Assembly (NCBI GenBank): GCA_023512135.1
Contig: JAIMAG010000009.1
Span: forward strand, 42,915-106,914
Direction: 5' to 3'
Length of the DNA: 64,000 nt
From: Terriglobia bacterium
GTDB taxonomy: Bacteria > Acidobacteriota > Terriglobia > Acidiferrales > UBA7541
The notes below the pieces were generated by a model. It did no database searches, was not told where the DNA came from, and saw nothing but the letters and a program-made list of their open reading frames with translations. The translations under genes were made by a program, and so were the position numbers. Below are positions 27,864 to 37,907 of the stretch, in pieces; the first letter of the stretch is position 1; every line of letters begins with the position of its first letter.

Positions 27864-29405
27864 ATGCTGTTCAAAACCTTCAGCGCCGCCGTGTACGGAA
27901 TCGACGCCTACGTCGTCGAAGTCGAGGTGGACGTCGGCTCGGCCAAGATGGGCGACTTCACCGTAGTGGGCTTGCCCGACGCTTCGGTCAAAGAGAGCCG
28001 CGAACGCATCAAAGCTGCGCTGAAAAATTGCGGTTTTGATTTTCCTGCGCCGCAGGGTGTGACGGTGAATCTGGCGCCCGCCGATATCCGCAAGGAAGGT
28101 TCTGCGCTCGACCTGCCCATGGCCCTGGGCATTCTCGGCTGTCAGGGGACATTTTTCGGCAAGACGCTCGAGCAGTTCATCTGTCTCGGCGAGCTGTCGC
28201 TGGACGGCACGGTTCGGCCGGTGCGGGGCTCGCTTTCGGCCGCGCTGGCAGCACGCGAGCGCGGCATGCGCAACCTGCTCGTGCCCGAGGCGAATGCCCG
28301 CGAAGCAGCGGTCGTCGAGGGCATCGACGTCTACGCGGTCCGCTCGCTTCCCCAAGCCGTGGACCTGATCAATGCCCCGGAATCGTTTGCACCGGTGCGC
28401 GTGGACGCGCGCCAGATGCTGGCCGCGGCCGCTCAGTATCCGGTGGACCTGCGCGACGTCCGCGGACAGCTCGCCGCCAAGCGCGCGCTCGAGGTGGCCT
28501 GTGCCGGCGGTCACAACATCCTGTTCATCGGTCCGCCCGGCGCCGGCAAGACCATGCTCGCCAAACGCATCCCGACCATCCTGCCGCCGATGACTCTGGA
28601 AGAAGCCATCGAGACCACCCGCATCCACAGCGTGGCTGGCCTGCTGGAAGATTCGCGCGGCCTGGTTGGCACACGTCCGTTCCGCGCCCCGCATCACACC
28701 ATCAGCGATGCCGGATTGATTGGCGGCGGAGCCGTGCCCCGGCCCGGCGAAGTCTCGCTGGCGCATCACGGCGTGTTGTTCCTGGACGAGCTGCCGGAAT
28801 TCGACCGCAACGTGCTCGAAGTGCTTCGCCAGCCGCTCGAAGATGGCACCGTGACCATCTCCCGCGCCGCCCTTTCGGTCACCTTTCCCGCCCGCTTCAT
28901 GCTCGCCGCCGCCATGAACCCCTGTCCCTGCGGGTTCTTTGGGGATCCGATGCGCGAGTGTCACTGCACGCCGGCGATGATCCAACGCTACGTTTCGAAG
29001 ATCTCTGGCCCGCTGCTCGACCGCATGGACATCCACATCGAAGTTCCGGCCGTGAAGTTTCGCGAGCTGCGCGGGGGCGAATCGGCCGAGCCGTCGCTGG
29101 CCGTGCGCGAACGGGTGCTGCGTGCGCGAGCCGCTCAGCTCGAGCGCTTCCGCGGGGAAGCCAGAGTCTTTGCGAACGCTCAGATGCCTGTCCGCCTGAT
29201 CCGCAAGCACTGCCAGATTTCTCCTGAGGGCGAAAGGCTGCTGGAGAACGCCGTCACCCGCCTGGGGCTGTCGGCGCGCGCGCACGACCGCATCCTGAAG
29301 GTAGCGCGCACGATTGCCGACCTGGACGGCGCGGCTCAGATTCAACCGCACCACCTGAGCGAAGCGGTCCAATACCGCTCGCTCGACCGCAGCTACTGGG
29401 CTTAG
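27864..29405 (+). CDS. YifB/ComM-type Mg-chelatase-like AAA+ ATPase
   Basis: A 513-residue YifB family protein; ComM of this family is a helicase that promotes branch migration during natural transformation. The N-terminal Lon-like ChlI domain starts [15 protein letters not shown]. The AAA+ module has Walker [12 protein letters not shown] near 222-232 and Walker [11 protein letters not shown] zinc-type [15 protein letters not shown] motif and the C-terminal Mg_chelatase_C region follow. The ATG at 27864 is supported by family similarity; no Shine-Dalgarno sequence is evident. No competence gene is adjacent. Confidence 0.9.
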   Translation: MLFKTFSAAVYGIDAYVVEVEVDVGSAKMGDFTVVGLPDASVKESRERIKAALKNCGFDFPAPQGVTVNLAPADIRKEGSALDLPMALGILGCQGTFFGKTLEQFICLGELSLDGTVRPVRGSLSAALAARERGMRNLLVPEANAREAAVVEGIDVYAVRSLPQAVDLINAPESFAPVRVDARQMLAAAAQYPVDLRDVRGQLAAKRALEVACAGGHNILFIGPPGAGKTMLAKRIPTILPPMTLEEAIETTRIHSVAGLLEDSRGLVGTRPFRAPHHTISDAGLIGGGAVPRPGEVSLAHHGVLFLDELPEFDRNVLEVLRQPLEDGTVTISRAALSVTFPARFMLAAAMNPCPCGFFGDPMRECHCTPAMIQRYVSKISGPLLDRMDIHIEVPAVKFRELRGGESAEPSLAVRERVLRARAAQLERFRGEARVFANAQMPVRLIRKHCQISPEGERLLENAVTRLGLSARAHDRILKVARTIADLDGAAQIQPHHLSEAVQYRSLDRSYWA

Positions 29406-29568
29406 GATTGCCTCTGTGCTTCGGCCGGTGGACGCCTGCCGGATGAGAAAAGGGTGTGGTGCCGAGGCAGAACCAGAGGGCTTGATTTTCAAGCGCATGT
29501 GTGGGACTCGATTGACGTGGCTGGCCACGGTATGCTAGGCATATCGGGCTTTTCCCCGGCCCGAAGCC

Positions 29569-30051
29569 ATGGTGGCGCTGACTAGGCGGATCGAAGTCAC
29601 GCTGGAGACCCAGCTCGACAGCGTCGATCTGGGTGAGCAAATCGCCCTGCGCGTTGCGGGAGCGGCGGGCTTCGACGAAGAGGAACAGCACAAAATCGGC
29701 ATGGCGGTGCGGGAAGGCATCATCAACGCCTATCAGTACGGCAACCGCCAGCAGCGGGGCAAGAAAATCTTCCTGAATTTTGAGCTGGCCGCAGACCGCC
29801 TGATTGTCGAAGTGCTCGACCAGGGCACCGGCTTCGATCTCCACCAGGTCCCCGACCCGCTTGCCGAAGAAAATCTGCTGAAGACGTCGGGCCGCGGCAT
29901 CTTCCTGATTCGTTGCTTCATGGACGAGCTCGATGTGCAGCGCGGCCCACAAGGCGGCGCACGGTTGATCATGACCAAGCGCTACCCGCCCCACCTGCGG
30001 TCGAACCTGAGCCCCGGCCCACACCGCGAGACCCCGCGGAGGAGCGATTGA
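29569..30051 (+). CDS. RsbW-type anti-sigma factor / serine kinase ATPase
   Basis: A 160-residue GHKL-fold ATP-binding protein of the HATPase_c_2 type. The N-box reads VREGIINAYQYGN, the G1 box DQGTGFD, and GRGIFLIRCFMDEL is the G2 region. Such proteins bind a sigma factor and phosphorylate a STAS antagonist. The very next gene is a STAS protein and overlaps it by four bases, which fits a partner-switch pair. Neither a sigma factor nor a PP2C phosphatase is nearby. Confidence 0.86.
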   Translation: MVALTRRIEVTLETQLDSVDLGEQIALRVAGAAGFDEEEQHKIGMAVREGIINAYQYGNRQQRGKKIFLNFELAADRLIVEVLDQGTGFDLHQVPDPLAEENLLKTSGRGIFLIRCFMDELDVQRGPQGGARLIMTKRYPPHLRSNLSPGPHRETPRRSD

Positions 30052-30392
30052 GTTTCCAGGCTACGCCCCGGCTGGCCGACGGGGTCACCGTGGTCGAAAT
30101 CAGCGGCCGCATCATTCTCGGGGAAGGCACCGCCCGGCTGCGCCAGCTCCTTCGCGATCTGCTCGCCGACGGGCATCGTCACATCCTGCTGAACCTGGCC
30201 GAGGTCAGCTACATCGATAGCTCCGGCATCGGCGAGCTGGTCAGCGGGCTCGCTGCGGTCCGAAGTCACGGCGGCGAGCTGAAGTTGCTCCACCTGAACC
30301 GGAGACTTCGAGACCTGCTCCAGCTCACCCGACTCTACACGGTCTTCGACGTCCACACCGACGAGGAAGCCGCCCTGCACAGTTTCCGCTGA
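30048..30392 (+). CDS. STAS-domain anti-sigma factor antagonist
   Basis: A 114-residue SpoIIAA/RsbV-like protein. The phosphorylation-site strand-loop reads [11 protein letters not shown], and the phosphorylated residue is normally the Ser before GIG. The TTG at 30048 overlaps the stop of the kinase gene and has GGAGG five bases upstream. This sets the start and implies translational coupling. Upstream in-frame sequence is shadow of the kinase gene. Its target is presumably the kinase just before it. Confidence 0.87.
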   Translation: MSFQATPRLADGVTVVEISGRIILGEGTARLRQLLRDLLADGHRHILLNLAEVSYIDSSGIGELVSGLAAVRSHGGELKLLHLNRRLRDLLQLTRLYTVFDVHTDEEAALHSFR

Positions 30393-30607
30393 ATCGGGCC
30401 GGCCACTGGTGCGGCCCCGCTTGCCCCCGCCGCGGCGCCGGGCCGGGCACACGGCTGGACAAGGAATTCTCCTTTCTGCCACAATGGGTGAGCTTTTGTG
30501 AGTCTTGTAAGCCCGCGGGAAAGGGACCGTCCCGGCTGGACGCCTCCGCTTCCACCGCCTGGCCTACAGGCGACAAACAGCGAGAACTGGGAACAGGAGC
30601 AACGCAG

Positions 30608-30814
30608 GTGAGTCGAGAACAAGGTGTCGTGAAGTGGTTCAATGCTTCGAAAGGCTACGGGTTCATCCGTCGCCAGTCGGGCGAAGACGTCTTCGTTCAC
30701 TTCTCCGCCATCCAGGCCGATGGCTACAAAACGTTGAACGAAGGCCAGACGGTGGAATTCGAAGTCAAGGAAGGCCCGAAGGGTTTGCAGGCCGACAAGG
30801 TCGTTCCGCTCTGA
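30608..30814 (+). CDS. Cold-shock protein (CspA family)
   Basis: A 68-residue single cold-shock domain with both RNA-binding motifs, KGYGFI (RNP1) and VFVHFSAI (RNP2). It acts as an RNA chaperone. The GTG at 30608 is chosen: AGGAG lies seven bases upstream and the protein then begins at the usual family N-terminus ([10 protein letters not shown]). The 215 bases between the STAS stop and this start have no gene. They may hold the structured cold-responsive leader common in csp genes, but no specific fold was identified. Confidence 0.93.
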   Translation: MSREQGVVKWFNASKGYGFIRRQSGEDVFVHFSAIQADGYKTLNEGQTVEFEVKEGPKGLQADKVVPL

Positions 30815-30833
30815 CGCACGACCTGGCCCGCGG

Positions 30834-31538
30834 TCAGTCTTCGATTCGCACAACGAAGGCGGTCAAGCCCTCCTGCTGACCGATGCGTGCAGCCAGCTCC
30901 CGGGCCGCATCGTGGCTGGGCAGCCGTCCAATGCGCACGCGATAGAGTGTACCTGCAGGGGAATCGAACGCCTGTACGAAAATCGGCTGGTAGCGCGTTT
31001 CCAGTCGCCGCCGGAACTGCAGTGCATTCTCGTGCGAGCGAAATGCTCCCACCTGCACGGCATAGAAACTGCTCAGTTCGTGCGGTCCCTCGAGCACCTC
31101 GATGCGCACCGGCACCACGCCGTCGACCACCATATCCAGCGCTCGTGCCGCAGCCAGGGAAAGGTCCAGGATACGACCTTCGACGAACGGCCCCCGGTCG
31201 TTGATCCGCACATCGGTCTGCCGGCCATTTTTCAGGTTGGTCACGCGCACAATCGTGTCGAACGGCAGCGTGCGGTGCGCTGCCGTGCTCTTTTCCATAT
31301 CGAAGGTTTCTCCGCTGGCCGTGCGTCGTCCGTGGAAGGGCACGCCGTACCAGGAGGCGATGCCTTCCTCGACGTAGCCCGTCACCGCCGGTGCGGTTGG
31401 GGCCGGTTGGGCCGCCGGGGGTGGCGCGGGAGGAGTTCGCACCACCACACGCCGGCGGCTGCAGCCGCCAAGCTGAATCGTCAGAACCAGCAAGGCCGTC
31501 GCGGCCACTACCGTGCGCAACTGGAGGAAGGCCGTCAC
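30834..31538 (-). CDS. rlpA: RlpA-like lipoprotein with SPOR domain
   Basis: A septal lytic transglycosylase-type protein of 234 residues. The lipobox ends at Cys26 (LGGC), followed by a Pro-rich linker. The double-psi beta-barrel has [19 protein letters not shown] and the acid-containing [20 protein letters not shown]-terminal SPOR domain (from about residue 157, FYAVQVGAF) binds denuded peptidoglycan at division sites. The RlpA active-site His and Asp are present. It overlaps the small upstream gene by four bases. Confidence 0.9.
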   Translation of the reverse strand: MTAFLQLRTVVAATALLVLTIQLGGCSRRRVVVRTPPAPPPAAQPAPTAPAVTGYVEEGIASWYGVPFHGRRTASGETFDMEKSTAAHRTLPFDTIVRVTNLKNGRQTDVRINDRGPFVEGRILDLSLAAARALDMVVDGVVPVRIEVLEGPHELSSFYAVQVGAFRSHENALQFRRRLETRYQPIFVQAFDSPAGTLYRVRIGRLPSHDAARELAARIGQQEGLTAFVVRIED

Positions 31539-31744
31539 GAGGTCGGCTCCCGGTTGTCCGACGGGGTGCTGCTCGGTGGTTGCCGCTCGAGCTCCTCGGC
31601 CAGCCGGCTCAGCCGCGCCGAAGCCCGGCGCAGCGCCTGGGCCAGCCGGCGGCGTGTCGTCGGACGCACTTCTTCGCGAAAGAACCGCTTCAACTTGGCG
31701 AGCTCTTCATCCACGCTGCGTCCAATCTCTTCAAAGCTGGCCAT
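31535..31744 (-). CDS. Small hypothetical protein upstream of rlpA
   Basis: A 69-residue charged protein, [20 protein letters not shown] at its start, predicted almost wholly helical and possibly coiled-coil. It has no signal peptide or membrane segment. The ATG at 31744 has AAGGAGG eight bases upstream. Its stop codon overlaps the rlpA start by four bases, so the two are co-translated. I do not recognise the family. Confidence 0.65.
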   Translation of the reverse strand: MASFEEIGRSVDEELAKLKRFFREEVRPTTRRRLAQALRRASARLSRLAEELERQPPSSTPSDNREPTS

Positions 31745-31815
31745 CCGAATGGCCTCCTTGCCGGTTTCGTTTTCGGTATTATAGAAACGCCGCGAAGTGT
31801 GCGGCAGGTTTCCTA

Positions 31816-32733
31816 GTGACTCTTCCGCTACGCTGGCGCTGGCGGCTGGACCGATGGCGTGAGCGCCTGGCCAGCCTGTTTCGTTCCGCGCCGTCTGCGG
31901 CGCGGCCACGGCTTTGTCCGGCCTGCGGGAAGCTGGTCGGCGCCAACGCCACAAGGTGCCATGAGTGCGGTGCCCATCTGACGTTTTCGCTGACCGCGGC
32001 CAGCCGTTCGCTGGCCAGCCTGTTGCCGGCCGAATCCCCGGTCACCTATTTCCTGCTCGGGCTGAACTTTTTCTTTTTCGGAGTCACCCTGCTGGCCACC
32101 TTGCAGGTTGGCGGCGGGCTTTCGCTGTTCGGCGGCATCAGCGGTGAAGTGCTGCTCCGGCTGGGCGGGCGGCAGACGATTCTGATTCTCCATGGGGAGT
32201 GGTGGCGGCTGGTGATGCCGATCTTTTTGCACGGTGGGCTGCTGCATTTTCTTTTCAACTCGCTGGTGCTGCTGGACCTCGGTCGGCAAGTGGAATCCCT
32301 GTATGGTTCGGCGCGCTACTTGTTTGTCTATGTGCTCACCGGCGTTGCTGGCTTTTTGGTCAGCACGGCCTGGAACCTGTACGCGGCCGGCGGCTACGGG
32401 CTGAGCATCGGGGCTTCGGGGGCGCTGATGGGACTGGTGGGAGTGCTGCTGGCGGTGACGCAGCGCCGCGGCGGCTCCTACATGCGCGCGATGCGCAGCT
32501 CGCTGATCCGGTGGGTCCTCTACATTTTTGTCCTGGGCCTGTTCTTTCACTTCGACAATGCGGCCCATCTCGGCGGGCTCGCTTCCGGGTATCTGCTCGG
32601 GCTGCTGCTTGCGGACCGCGAACCGTACGGGCCGGTCGAGCGCCGGCGTGCCTACCTGCTCGGCTGGCTGGCGGCTCTGGTGGTGGCGGCCAGTCTGTTC
32701 TCCATGCTGTTCGGTTACTTTCGCGCTGCCTAG
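31816..32733 (+). CDS. Rhomboid intramembrane protease with N-terminal zinc ribbon
   Basis: A 305-residue protein. The cytoplasmic N-terminus carries a zinc ribbon CPACGKLVGANATRCHECG (residues 36-54). Six or seven membrane helices follow. The catalytic Ser is in SIGASGALMG and the His in NAAHLGGLASG, and the loop-1 motif and WWRLVMPIFLHGG are conserved. It would cut transmembrane segments of unknown client proteins. The GTG at 31816 is the most upstream plausible start. Its stop overlaps the stop of the opposing uspA-type gene by four bases. Confidence 0.9.
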   Translation: MTLPLRWRWRLDRWRERLASLFRSAPSAARPRLCPACGKLVGANATRCHECGAHLTFSLTAASRSLASLLPAESPVTYFLLGLNFFFFGVTLLATLQVGGGLSLFGGISGEVLLRLGGRQTILILHGEWWRLVMPIFLHGGLLHFLFNSLVLLDLGRQVESLYGSARYLFVYVLTGVAGFLVSTAWNLYAAGGYGLSIGASGALMGLVGVLLAVTQRRGGSYMRAMRSSLIRWVLYIFVLGLFFHFDNAAHLGGLASGYLLGLLLADREPYGPVERRRAYLLGWLAALVVAASLFSMLFGYFRAA

Positions 32734-33185
32734 CGCTGGCGATTCCCGGGAGGCACAATCAGCACGGGACAGCGGGCGCGACGGATTACGCGTTCGGCCA
32801 CGGATCCGAAAAACGCATACTCCAGGCCGCTGCGTCCGTGCGTGCCCATGACGATCAGGTCAACCTGCTGCTGTTCGGCGTACTCCAGAATCGTCTGTGG
32901 GATCTTTCCGCGGAGAATCTCTGTGCGGAGCCGGGTCGCGGGCAACGGTGTGTCGGCCACCAGTTCGGCCAGTTCCCGGCGTGCGGCTTTTTCTGCTTCG
33001 GCCAGAATCGTGTTGGCCTGTGGACCGGCATAGGCGGCGAACAGGGGGGCCTCCTCGAGGGCATGCACCACGATCAGCTCTGCGCCGGTGGCCTGTGTCA
33101 GCCCCAGTGCGTAGGCAAATGCCTGCCGCGACGTCTCCGAAAAATCCACCGGGCAGAGAATGCGTTGGATCCGGGCTGCTGCCAT
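32730..33185 (-). CDS. Universal stress protein (UspA family)
   Basis: A 151-residue single USP domain. It has the N-terminal ILCPVDFSETS strand-loop and the nucleotide-binding loop MGTHGRSGLEYAFFGSVAERV with RCPVLIV after it, the ATP-binding G-2x-G-9x-G(S/T) type. The ATG at 33185 is chosen; an in-frame GTG six codons earlier is less likely. It is last in the minus-strand run that starts at trpC. Confidence 0.88.
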   Translation of the reverse strand: MAAARIQRILCPVDFSETSRQAFAYALGLTQATGAELIVVHALEEAPLFAAYAGPQANTILAEAEKAARRELAELVADTPLPATRLRTEILRGKIPQTILEYAEQQQVDLIVMGTHGRSGLEYAFFGSVAERVIRRARCPVLIVPPGNRQR

Positions 33186-33237
33186 CGCAGGTGAGTATCG
33201 CACAACAGGCGGACGCGGTCATCTGCGGCGCCGCGGC

Positions 33238-33825
33238 TCATCCGGTTCCGTGCGGCTTCGGACCGGTTGGCGGGTGCGATTGACTCAGCCGCTGGGCAAT
33301 GACCACAGCGTAGTGCAGTCCTGAGATCACGGTGAACGCAGCGACCAGATAGACAAACACCGCCACCATCCCGGAAAGCCATCGTGCCGGAACGACTTCG
33401 TTGGCCAGCACGGCCAGCACCAGCAGAATCTGGCAGAACGTGTTCGCCTTGCCGTACAGGCTGGGGGGAAACTCCCGATAGTGCACCACCAGCAGGATGG
33501 CGGCACTCACTGCCAGGATCAGCAGGTCGCGGCCCAGAACCAGAATCGCCAGCCACCAGTCGAGCTTGGCTTTCACCGCCAGCAGCACGAACGAAGAAGA
33601 CAGCAGCAGCTTGTCCGCCACCGGGTCCAGGTAGGCCCCCAGCGCGGTGCGCTGTCCCAGTCGTCGGGCAAGCAGGCCATCGAACAGGTCGGTCAGGCCG
33701 GCCAGAATCAGCAGCAGCAGCGCCCAGCGGTAGTGGTCGTAGAGGATGGCGATGATGAACAGTGGCAGGAATCCCAGCCGCAGCAGCGTAATCTGGTTGG
33801 GAACGGTTAGGATGCGGCCGGCCAT
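33238..33825 (-). CDS. pgsA: CDP-diacylglycerol-glycerol-3-phosphate 3-phosphatidyltransferase
   Basis: A 195-residue polytopic membrane enzyme of phosphatidylglycerol synthesis. The CDP-alcohol phosphotransferase signature is exact: DGLLARRLGQRTALGAYLDP, i.e. D-G-x2-A-R-x8-G-x3-D-x3-D. About five membrane helices are visible. It begins MAGRILTVPNQITLLRL, typical for PgsA. Other phosphatidyltransferases share the motif, so the exact alcohol substrate is likely but not certain. Confidence 0.9.
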   Translation of the reverse strand: MAGRILTVPNQITLLRLGFLPLFIIAILYDHYRWALLLLILAGLTDLFDGLLARRLGQRTALGAYLDPVADKLLLSSSFVLLAVKAKLDWWLAILVLGRDLLILAVSAAILLVVHYREFPPSLYGKANTFCQILLVLAVLANEVVPARWLSGMVAVFVYLVAAFTVISGLHYAVVIAQRLSQSHPPTGPKPHGTG

Positions 33826-33843
33826 TGTCCCGCGGGGCGTGCT

Positions 33844-34152
33844 TCAGGCGAACAGCGCCAGATAGTCGAGCAGCGAGCGGCCCACTTTTTGCGCGAACAC
33901 CTCGGCCAGCGAGGGGATGCCCCCGCGCGGCTCGTCCAGCGCAATCCGCTCGATTCGCGTCATCGGAAAGAACAGCGTGGGCAGTCCGATCCGCTCGCCT
34001 TCCGGCGTCAGCACCTGATGCACGAAATCGTCGAATGAGTTCAGATCAATCCCGCGCACGGTCACCCCGGCCGTGTTCAGGTTGAGCAATTCGCCCCAGA
34101 TTTTTTCCTTCGGGCTGTGCAGGCTCACGATCACGATGGAATGCAGTTCCAT
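33844..34152 (-). CDS. Conserved hypothetical protein
   Basis: A 102-residue soluble protein of mixed strand and helix character: MELHSIVIVSLHSPKEKIWG, then GVTVRGIDLNSFDDFVHQV, and a C-terminal helix ending LLDYLALFA. The alternating pattern suggests a small beta-barrel or Sm-like/ferredoxin fold, but this is inference. It lies 18 bases upstream of pgsA on the same strand. I associate similar proteins with Acidobacteriota and know no function. Confidence 0.65.
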   Translation of the reverse strand: MELHSIVIVSLHSPKEKIWGELLNLNTAGVTVRGIDLNSFDDFVHQVLTPEGERIGLPTLFFPMTRIERIALDEPRGGIPSLAEVFAQKVGRSLLDYLALFA

Positions 34153-34226
34153 ACCCCGCCTCTCCCGGGGATACTAGCGCGCCCGCGCCGAAACCGCCAC
34201 GGTGAGCCGCAGCGGCGTTCCCTGTC

Positions 34227-34886
34227 TTATACGGTGATCGTCTTCAGGTCGCGAGCCACGCGCAGCCGGGGCTCGGTCAGTTTCTGCACGTCTTCGGGGG
34301 TGACCCCGGGCGCCACTTCGCGCAGCTCCAACCCCTCGGGAGTCACCTCGATCACCGCCAGCTCCGTGACGATGGTGTTCACCACGCGCACACCGGTCAG
34401 CGGCAACGTGCACCGATTGCGGATTTTCGGCTGATTGTCTTTGGTGGCGTGTTCCATCGCCACGATGACCCGCTTGGCGCCCGCTACCAGGTCCATCGCG
34501 CCGCCCATTCCTTTCAGCATCTTGCCCGGAATCGCCCAGTTGGCCAGATTTCCTTCCGCATCTACCTCCAGAGCGCCCAGCACGGTCAGATCGATGTGCC
34601 CGCCGCGGATCATGGCAAATGAATCGGCACTTGAAAAATAACAGCAGCCGGGGATTTCGCTGACGGTTTCTTTGCCCGCGTTGATCAGATCCGGGTCTTC
34701 TTCGCCCTCGAAGGGATAGGGGCCAACGCCGAGCATCCCGTTTTCCGACTGCAGCACCACCTCGATGCCCGGCGGGATGTAGTTGGAGACCAGCGTGGGC
34801 AGCCCGATGCCCAGATTGACGTAGTAGCCGTCGCGCAGCTCCTGGGCCACGCGCTTGACGATCCGTTCGCGTTTGTCTTCGGTCAT
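34227..34886 (-). CDS. 3-oxoacid CoA-transferase subunit B
   Basis: The beta subunit of a succinyl-CoA:3-ketoacid or related CoA-transferase. The 219-residue protein has the catalytic Glu48 in [10 protein letters not shown] and the [16 protein letters not shown] segment. Later [19 protein letters not shown] is conserved. The ATG at 34886 follows GGAGG by five bases, which sets the start. The A subunit lies immediately upstream. Such enzymes activate acetoacetate or short fatty acids; the acid used here cannot be told. Symbols such as scoB or atoA would be equally fitting. Confidence 0.9.
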   Translation of the reverse strand: MTEDKRERIVKRVAQELRDGYYVNLGIGLPTLVSNYIPPGIEVVLQSENGMLGVGPYPFEGEEDPDLINAGKETVSEIPGCCYFSSADSFAMIRGGHIDLTVLGALEVDAEGNLANWAIPGKMLKGMGGAMDLVAGAKRVIVAMEHATKDNQPKIRNRCTLPLTGVRVVNTIVTELAVIEVTPEGLELREVAPGVTPEDVQKLTEPRLRVARDLKTITV

Positions 34887-34914
34887 CTGTCCTCCGCCCG
34901 GGCGCACCGGCTGT

Positions 34915-35610
34915 TCATGCCCGCTGGCGCACGGTGCGCCGCTCGATTCGCTTCTCGTGCTTCGCCTGGAAGATGGCGTCGACGAAAATTCCGGGTGTGT
35001 GCACGCAGTCTGGATCGAGCGCGCCCAGCTCGACGAGCTCTTCCACTTCTGCAATCACGTAGTCAGCAGCCGTTGCCATCATCGGATTGAAGTTCCGCGC
35101 CGTCTTCCGGTAGACCAGATTGCCCCAGCGGTCTCCTTTCCAGGCCTTGATGAACGCGAAGTCGGCGCGCAGGGCACGCTCCAGCACGTACGGGCGGCCG
35201 TCGAACTCGCGCACTTCTTTTCCCTCGGCGACCATCGTGCCGTAGCCGGTCGGCGTGTAGAACGCGGGAATTCCGGCGCCGCCCGCCCGGATTCGTTCCG
35301 CGAACGTCCCCTGCGGATTCAGTTCCACCTCCAGCTCCCCGCTCAGTACCAGTTGCTCGAACAGTTTGTTCTCCCCGACGTAGGTCGAAATCATCTTTTT
35401 CACCTGCCGCGTCTGGAGCAGCAAGCCGATGCCGAAATCGTCTACGCCGGCGTTGTTCGAGATGATGGTCAGGTTCCGCACCCCTTTTCGGCGCACCGCG
35501 GCAATCAGGTTTTCCGGAATGCCGCACAGTCCGAACCCGCCCATCATGATGGTCATTCCATCGCGCAGATTCTGAATGGCCTCGTCGGCGCTGGCCACAC
35601 GCTTGTCCAT
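34915..35610 (-). CDS. 3-oxoacid CoA-transferase subunit A
   Basis: The alpha subunit, 231 residues, with the CoA-binding Gly-rich [13 protein letters not shown] segment near residues 24-36 and [21 protein letters not shown]. It ends in a basic tail. It pairs with the B subunit 28 bases downstream. The pair sits downstream of tyrA on the same strand; a metabolic link with aromatic synthesis is not apparent. Confidence 0.9.
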   Translation of the reverse strand: MDKRVASADEAIQNLRDGMTIMMGGFGLCGIPENLIAAVRRKGVRNLTIISNNAGVDDFGIGLLLQTRQVKKMISTYVGENKLFEQLVLSGELEVELNPQGTFAERIRAGGAGIPAFYTPTGYGTMVAEGKEVREFDGRPYVLERALRADFAFIKAWKGDRWGNLVYRKTARNFNPMMATAADYVIAEVEELVELGALDPDCVHTPGIFVDAIFQAKHEKRIERRTVRQRA

Positions 35611-35663
35611 GCTCGTCTCCCGTGGACGGCGGTATTGCGCGCCGCCCGGAATGCGGATTGAGT

Positions 35664-36545
35664 TTACTCGAACTGACGGAGAATTTTGTAGACCTCGTTG
35701 GCGGCTTCGAACTCCTCGCGCAGCTCGTGGGTGGCCAGCCGCGTCCGCAGATGGTCGACGGCCTGAGCGAGCCGGTCAAGTGCGCGGGCCAGGTTGTCGG
35801 TATTGGTCAGCGCAATGTCGCGCCAAATCTCATAGGGACTGCCGGCCAGCCGCAGGGCCTCGCGCAGTCCCCGGCCCGCCAGCGACAGCGGCAGACCGGT
35901 CTCGTCGGTTTCGTCGGCCACCACCCGTGCCAGCGCGACCGCGGCCATCTGGGGCAGGTGGGAGATGATGGCCACCGCCCAGTCATGGGTTTCGGCGTCC
36001 ATCCACACGGGCACCGCGCCCAGCGTTTCGAGCAGCCGCAACAGCCGCGCCACGCGTTCGTCAATGTTTTCGCCAGAGCCGATCAGTGCATACTTCGCCC
36101 CGCGAAACAGCTCTGGGTCCGCATGGGCGATGCCGGAGGTTTCCTTGCCCGCCAGCGGGTGCCCGCCCACGAAGTACGGCGTGTGCGCTTCCTTGCGGAA
36201 GACTGCCCGCGCCAGCCGCAGAATGGCTGCTTTCGTGCTGCCGGCATCGGTCACCAGCGCCGCGGGTTCGACTCCCCGCGCCACCGCCGGCAGCATTTCC
36301 AGAATCATGCCGACCGGCAGTGCGAGGTAGACCAGCTCGGCGCCGCGCAGCACTGCGGTCAGTTCCGTGGAGCCCTGCGTGATGGCTCCGCGTGCGCGGG
36401 CCTGTTCGAGCACTTCGGCGCGGTCCCAGCCCGCAATCTCCACCTCGGGGAAGTGCTGGCGTACGGCCAGGGCAAAGGAACCGCCGATCAGGCCGGTGCC
36501 CAGCACGGCCACACGGGAAAACGGCGCCGGCACGCCCATCGTCAT
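35664..36545 (-). CDS. tyrA: Prephenate dehydrogenase TyrA
   Basis: NAD(P)-dependent oxidative decarboxylation of prephenate (or arogenate) toward tyrosine. The 293-residue protein has the Rossmann loop GTGLIGGS at 16-23. Other family segments are DAGSTKAAI, the [10 protein letters not shown] catalytic-His block and [10 protein letters not shown]. There is no C-terminal ACT domain, so Tyr feedback through that module is absent. ATG at 36545 overlaps the stop of the DAHP synthase gene (ATGA). Confidence 0.93.
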   Translation of the reverse strand: MTMGVPAPFSRVAVLGTGLIGGSFALAVRQHFPEVEIAGWDRAEVLEQARARGAITQGSTELTAVLRGAELVYLALPVGMILEMLPAVARGVEPAALVTDAGSTKAAILRLARAVFRKEAHTPYFVGGHPLAGKETSGIAHADPELFRGAKYALIGSGENIDERVARLLRLLETLGAVPVWMDAETHDWAVAIISHLPQMAAVALARVVADETDETGLPLSLAGRGLREALRLAGSPYEIWRDIALTNTDNLARALDRLAQAVDHLRTRLATHELREEFEAANEVYKILRQFE

Positions 36546-37561
36546 CCCACTCGACGGCCTACAGCCGGTGCGATGATCCGCAGCTCGTTCATCAGTGTGG
36601 CAAACTGCTCGACGGTGAGCGACTGTGCGCCATCGGACAGGGCGCGATCCGGATCGTGGTGAACTTCGATCAGCAGTCCGTCGGCGCCGGCGGCCACTGC
36701 GGCGCGCGCCATCGGGGGCACCTTGTCGCGGCGGCCGGTGCCGTGCGATGGATCGGCAATGATGGGCAGGTGCGAGAGCTTCTTGATGACCGGGATCGCC
36801 GCAATATCCAGCGTATTGCGCGTGTAGTTCTCGAAGGTGCGGATGCCCCGCTCGCAGAGCACGACCTGATAGTTCCCGCCGGCCATGATGTATTCCGCAC
36901 TCAATAGGAGCTCTTCGATCGTGGCGGCCAGGCCGCGTTTCAGCAGCACGGGCTTGCGGACCGCACCGAGCGCTCGCAGCAGGTTGTAGTTCTGCATGTT
37001 GCGGGCGCCGACCTGCAGCATGTCCACGTAGGGAAGCATCATGGGAATCTGCGAGGGGTCCATCACCTCGCTGACAACGAACAGGCCGTGCCGATCGGCC
37101 GCTTCGCGCAGCAGCCGCAGGCCTGCCTCGCCGAGTCCCTGGAACGAATACGGCGATGTGCGCGGCTTGAACGCCCCGCCTCGCAGCAGCCGCGCCCCGA
37201 GCTGCGCCACCCGTTCGGCAATGGTTTCGATCTGCTCGGCGGATTCCACGGCACACGGCCCGGCGGCCACAACTACCTCTTCGCCGCCGAAGCGCACCCC
37301 GGGGCCGACCTCCACGATGCTTCCCTGCGGACGCCACGCCCGGCTGGCCAGCTTGTACGGTTCGGTGATCCGGATCACCTCCCGCACGCCCTCGAGCAGT
37401 TCGATCTGGCGATGGTCGAAATCCGGCTGCACGCCGACGGCGCCGAGCACGGTGTGCTGGACGCCGGTCGAGCGGTGTACATCAAAGCCCAGCGCCAGCA
37501 GCCGGTCAATCACGTGCTGGATCTGCGCTTCGCTGGCGTGTTCCTGCATCACGACAACCAT
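36542..37561 (-). CDS. aroF: 3-deoxy-7-phosphoheptulonate synthase (AroF, Bacillus type)
   Basis: First enzyme of the shikimate pathway, condensing PEP and erythrose 4-phosphate. The 339-residue protein has an N-terminal ferredoxin-like regulatory domain (about residues 1-70, [20 protein letters not shown]) and then the barrel. Barrel segments are [34 protein letters not shown] and [13 protein letters not shown]. This is the type I-beta DAHP synthase. It lies between chorismate mutase and tyrA, and all are coupled. Confidence 0.93.
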   Translation of the reverse strand: MVVVMQEHASEAQIQHVIDRLLALGFDVHRSTGVQHTVLGAVGVQPDFDHRQIELLEGVREVIRITEPYKLASRAWRPQGSIVEVGPGVRFGGEEVVVAAGPCAVESAEQIETIAERVAQLGARLLRGGAFKPRTSPYSFQGLGEAGLRLLREAADRHGLFVVSEVMDPSQIPMMLPYVDMLQVGARNMQNYNLLRALGAVRKPVLLKRGLAATIEELLLSAEYIMAGGNYQVVLCERGIRTFENYTRNTLDIAAIPVIKKLSHLPIIADPSHGTGRRDKVPPMARAAVAAGADGLLIEVHHDPDRALSDGAQSLTVEQFATLMNELRIIAPAVGRRVG

Positions 37562-37592
37562 GACTCGACTCCCTGGGTTCTCGTTTCGGCGG

Positions 37593-37907
37593 TCAATCTT
37601 CGCGCGGCGGCTCCCCGCGCATCGCCTGTCGTTCCATCGACCGCGCTTCGTCCAGAATCCGTTCAAACAGTCGCCGCAACGCGGTGACCGGCAACGGCCC
37701 GGGATTGGCGCGCTCGACGTTGGCCAGGATCTCCTGTTCCCGCTCTGGCTGGTAGAGCGGCAGCCGGGCCACCTGCTTCAGCCGGCCGATTTCCATCGCG
37801 CAGCGCAGCCGCTCGTTCAGCAGTGCGACGAGCTGGCGGTCGATTTCGTCAATGCGCCGTCGCCACTGCTCGATGCTGCGGCTGGCTTCCTCGCGATGCA
37901 GCGTCAT
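37593..37907 (-). CDS. Chorismate mutase (AroQ type)
   Basis: Rearranges chorismate to prephenate. A 104-residue all-helical AroQ fold: [20 protein letters not shown] with the active-site Arg, [11 protein letters not shown] with the Lys region, and [20 protein letters not shown]. It is monofunctional, not fused to TyrA, PheA or DAHP synthase. It overlaps trpA by four bases and precedes aroF by 31, linking the Trp genes to the Tyr branch. Confidence 0.9.
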   Translation of the reverse strand: MTLHREEASRSIEQWRRRIDEIDRQLVALLNERLRCAMEIGRLKQVARLPLYQPEREQEILANVERANPGPLPVTALRRLFERILDEARSMERQAMRGEPPRED

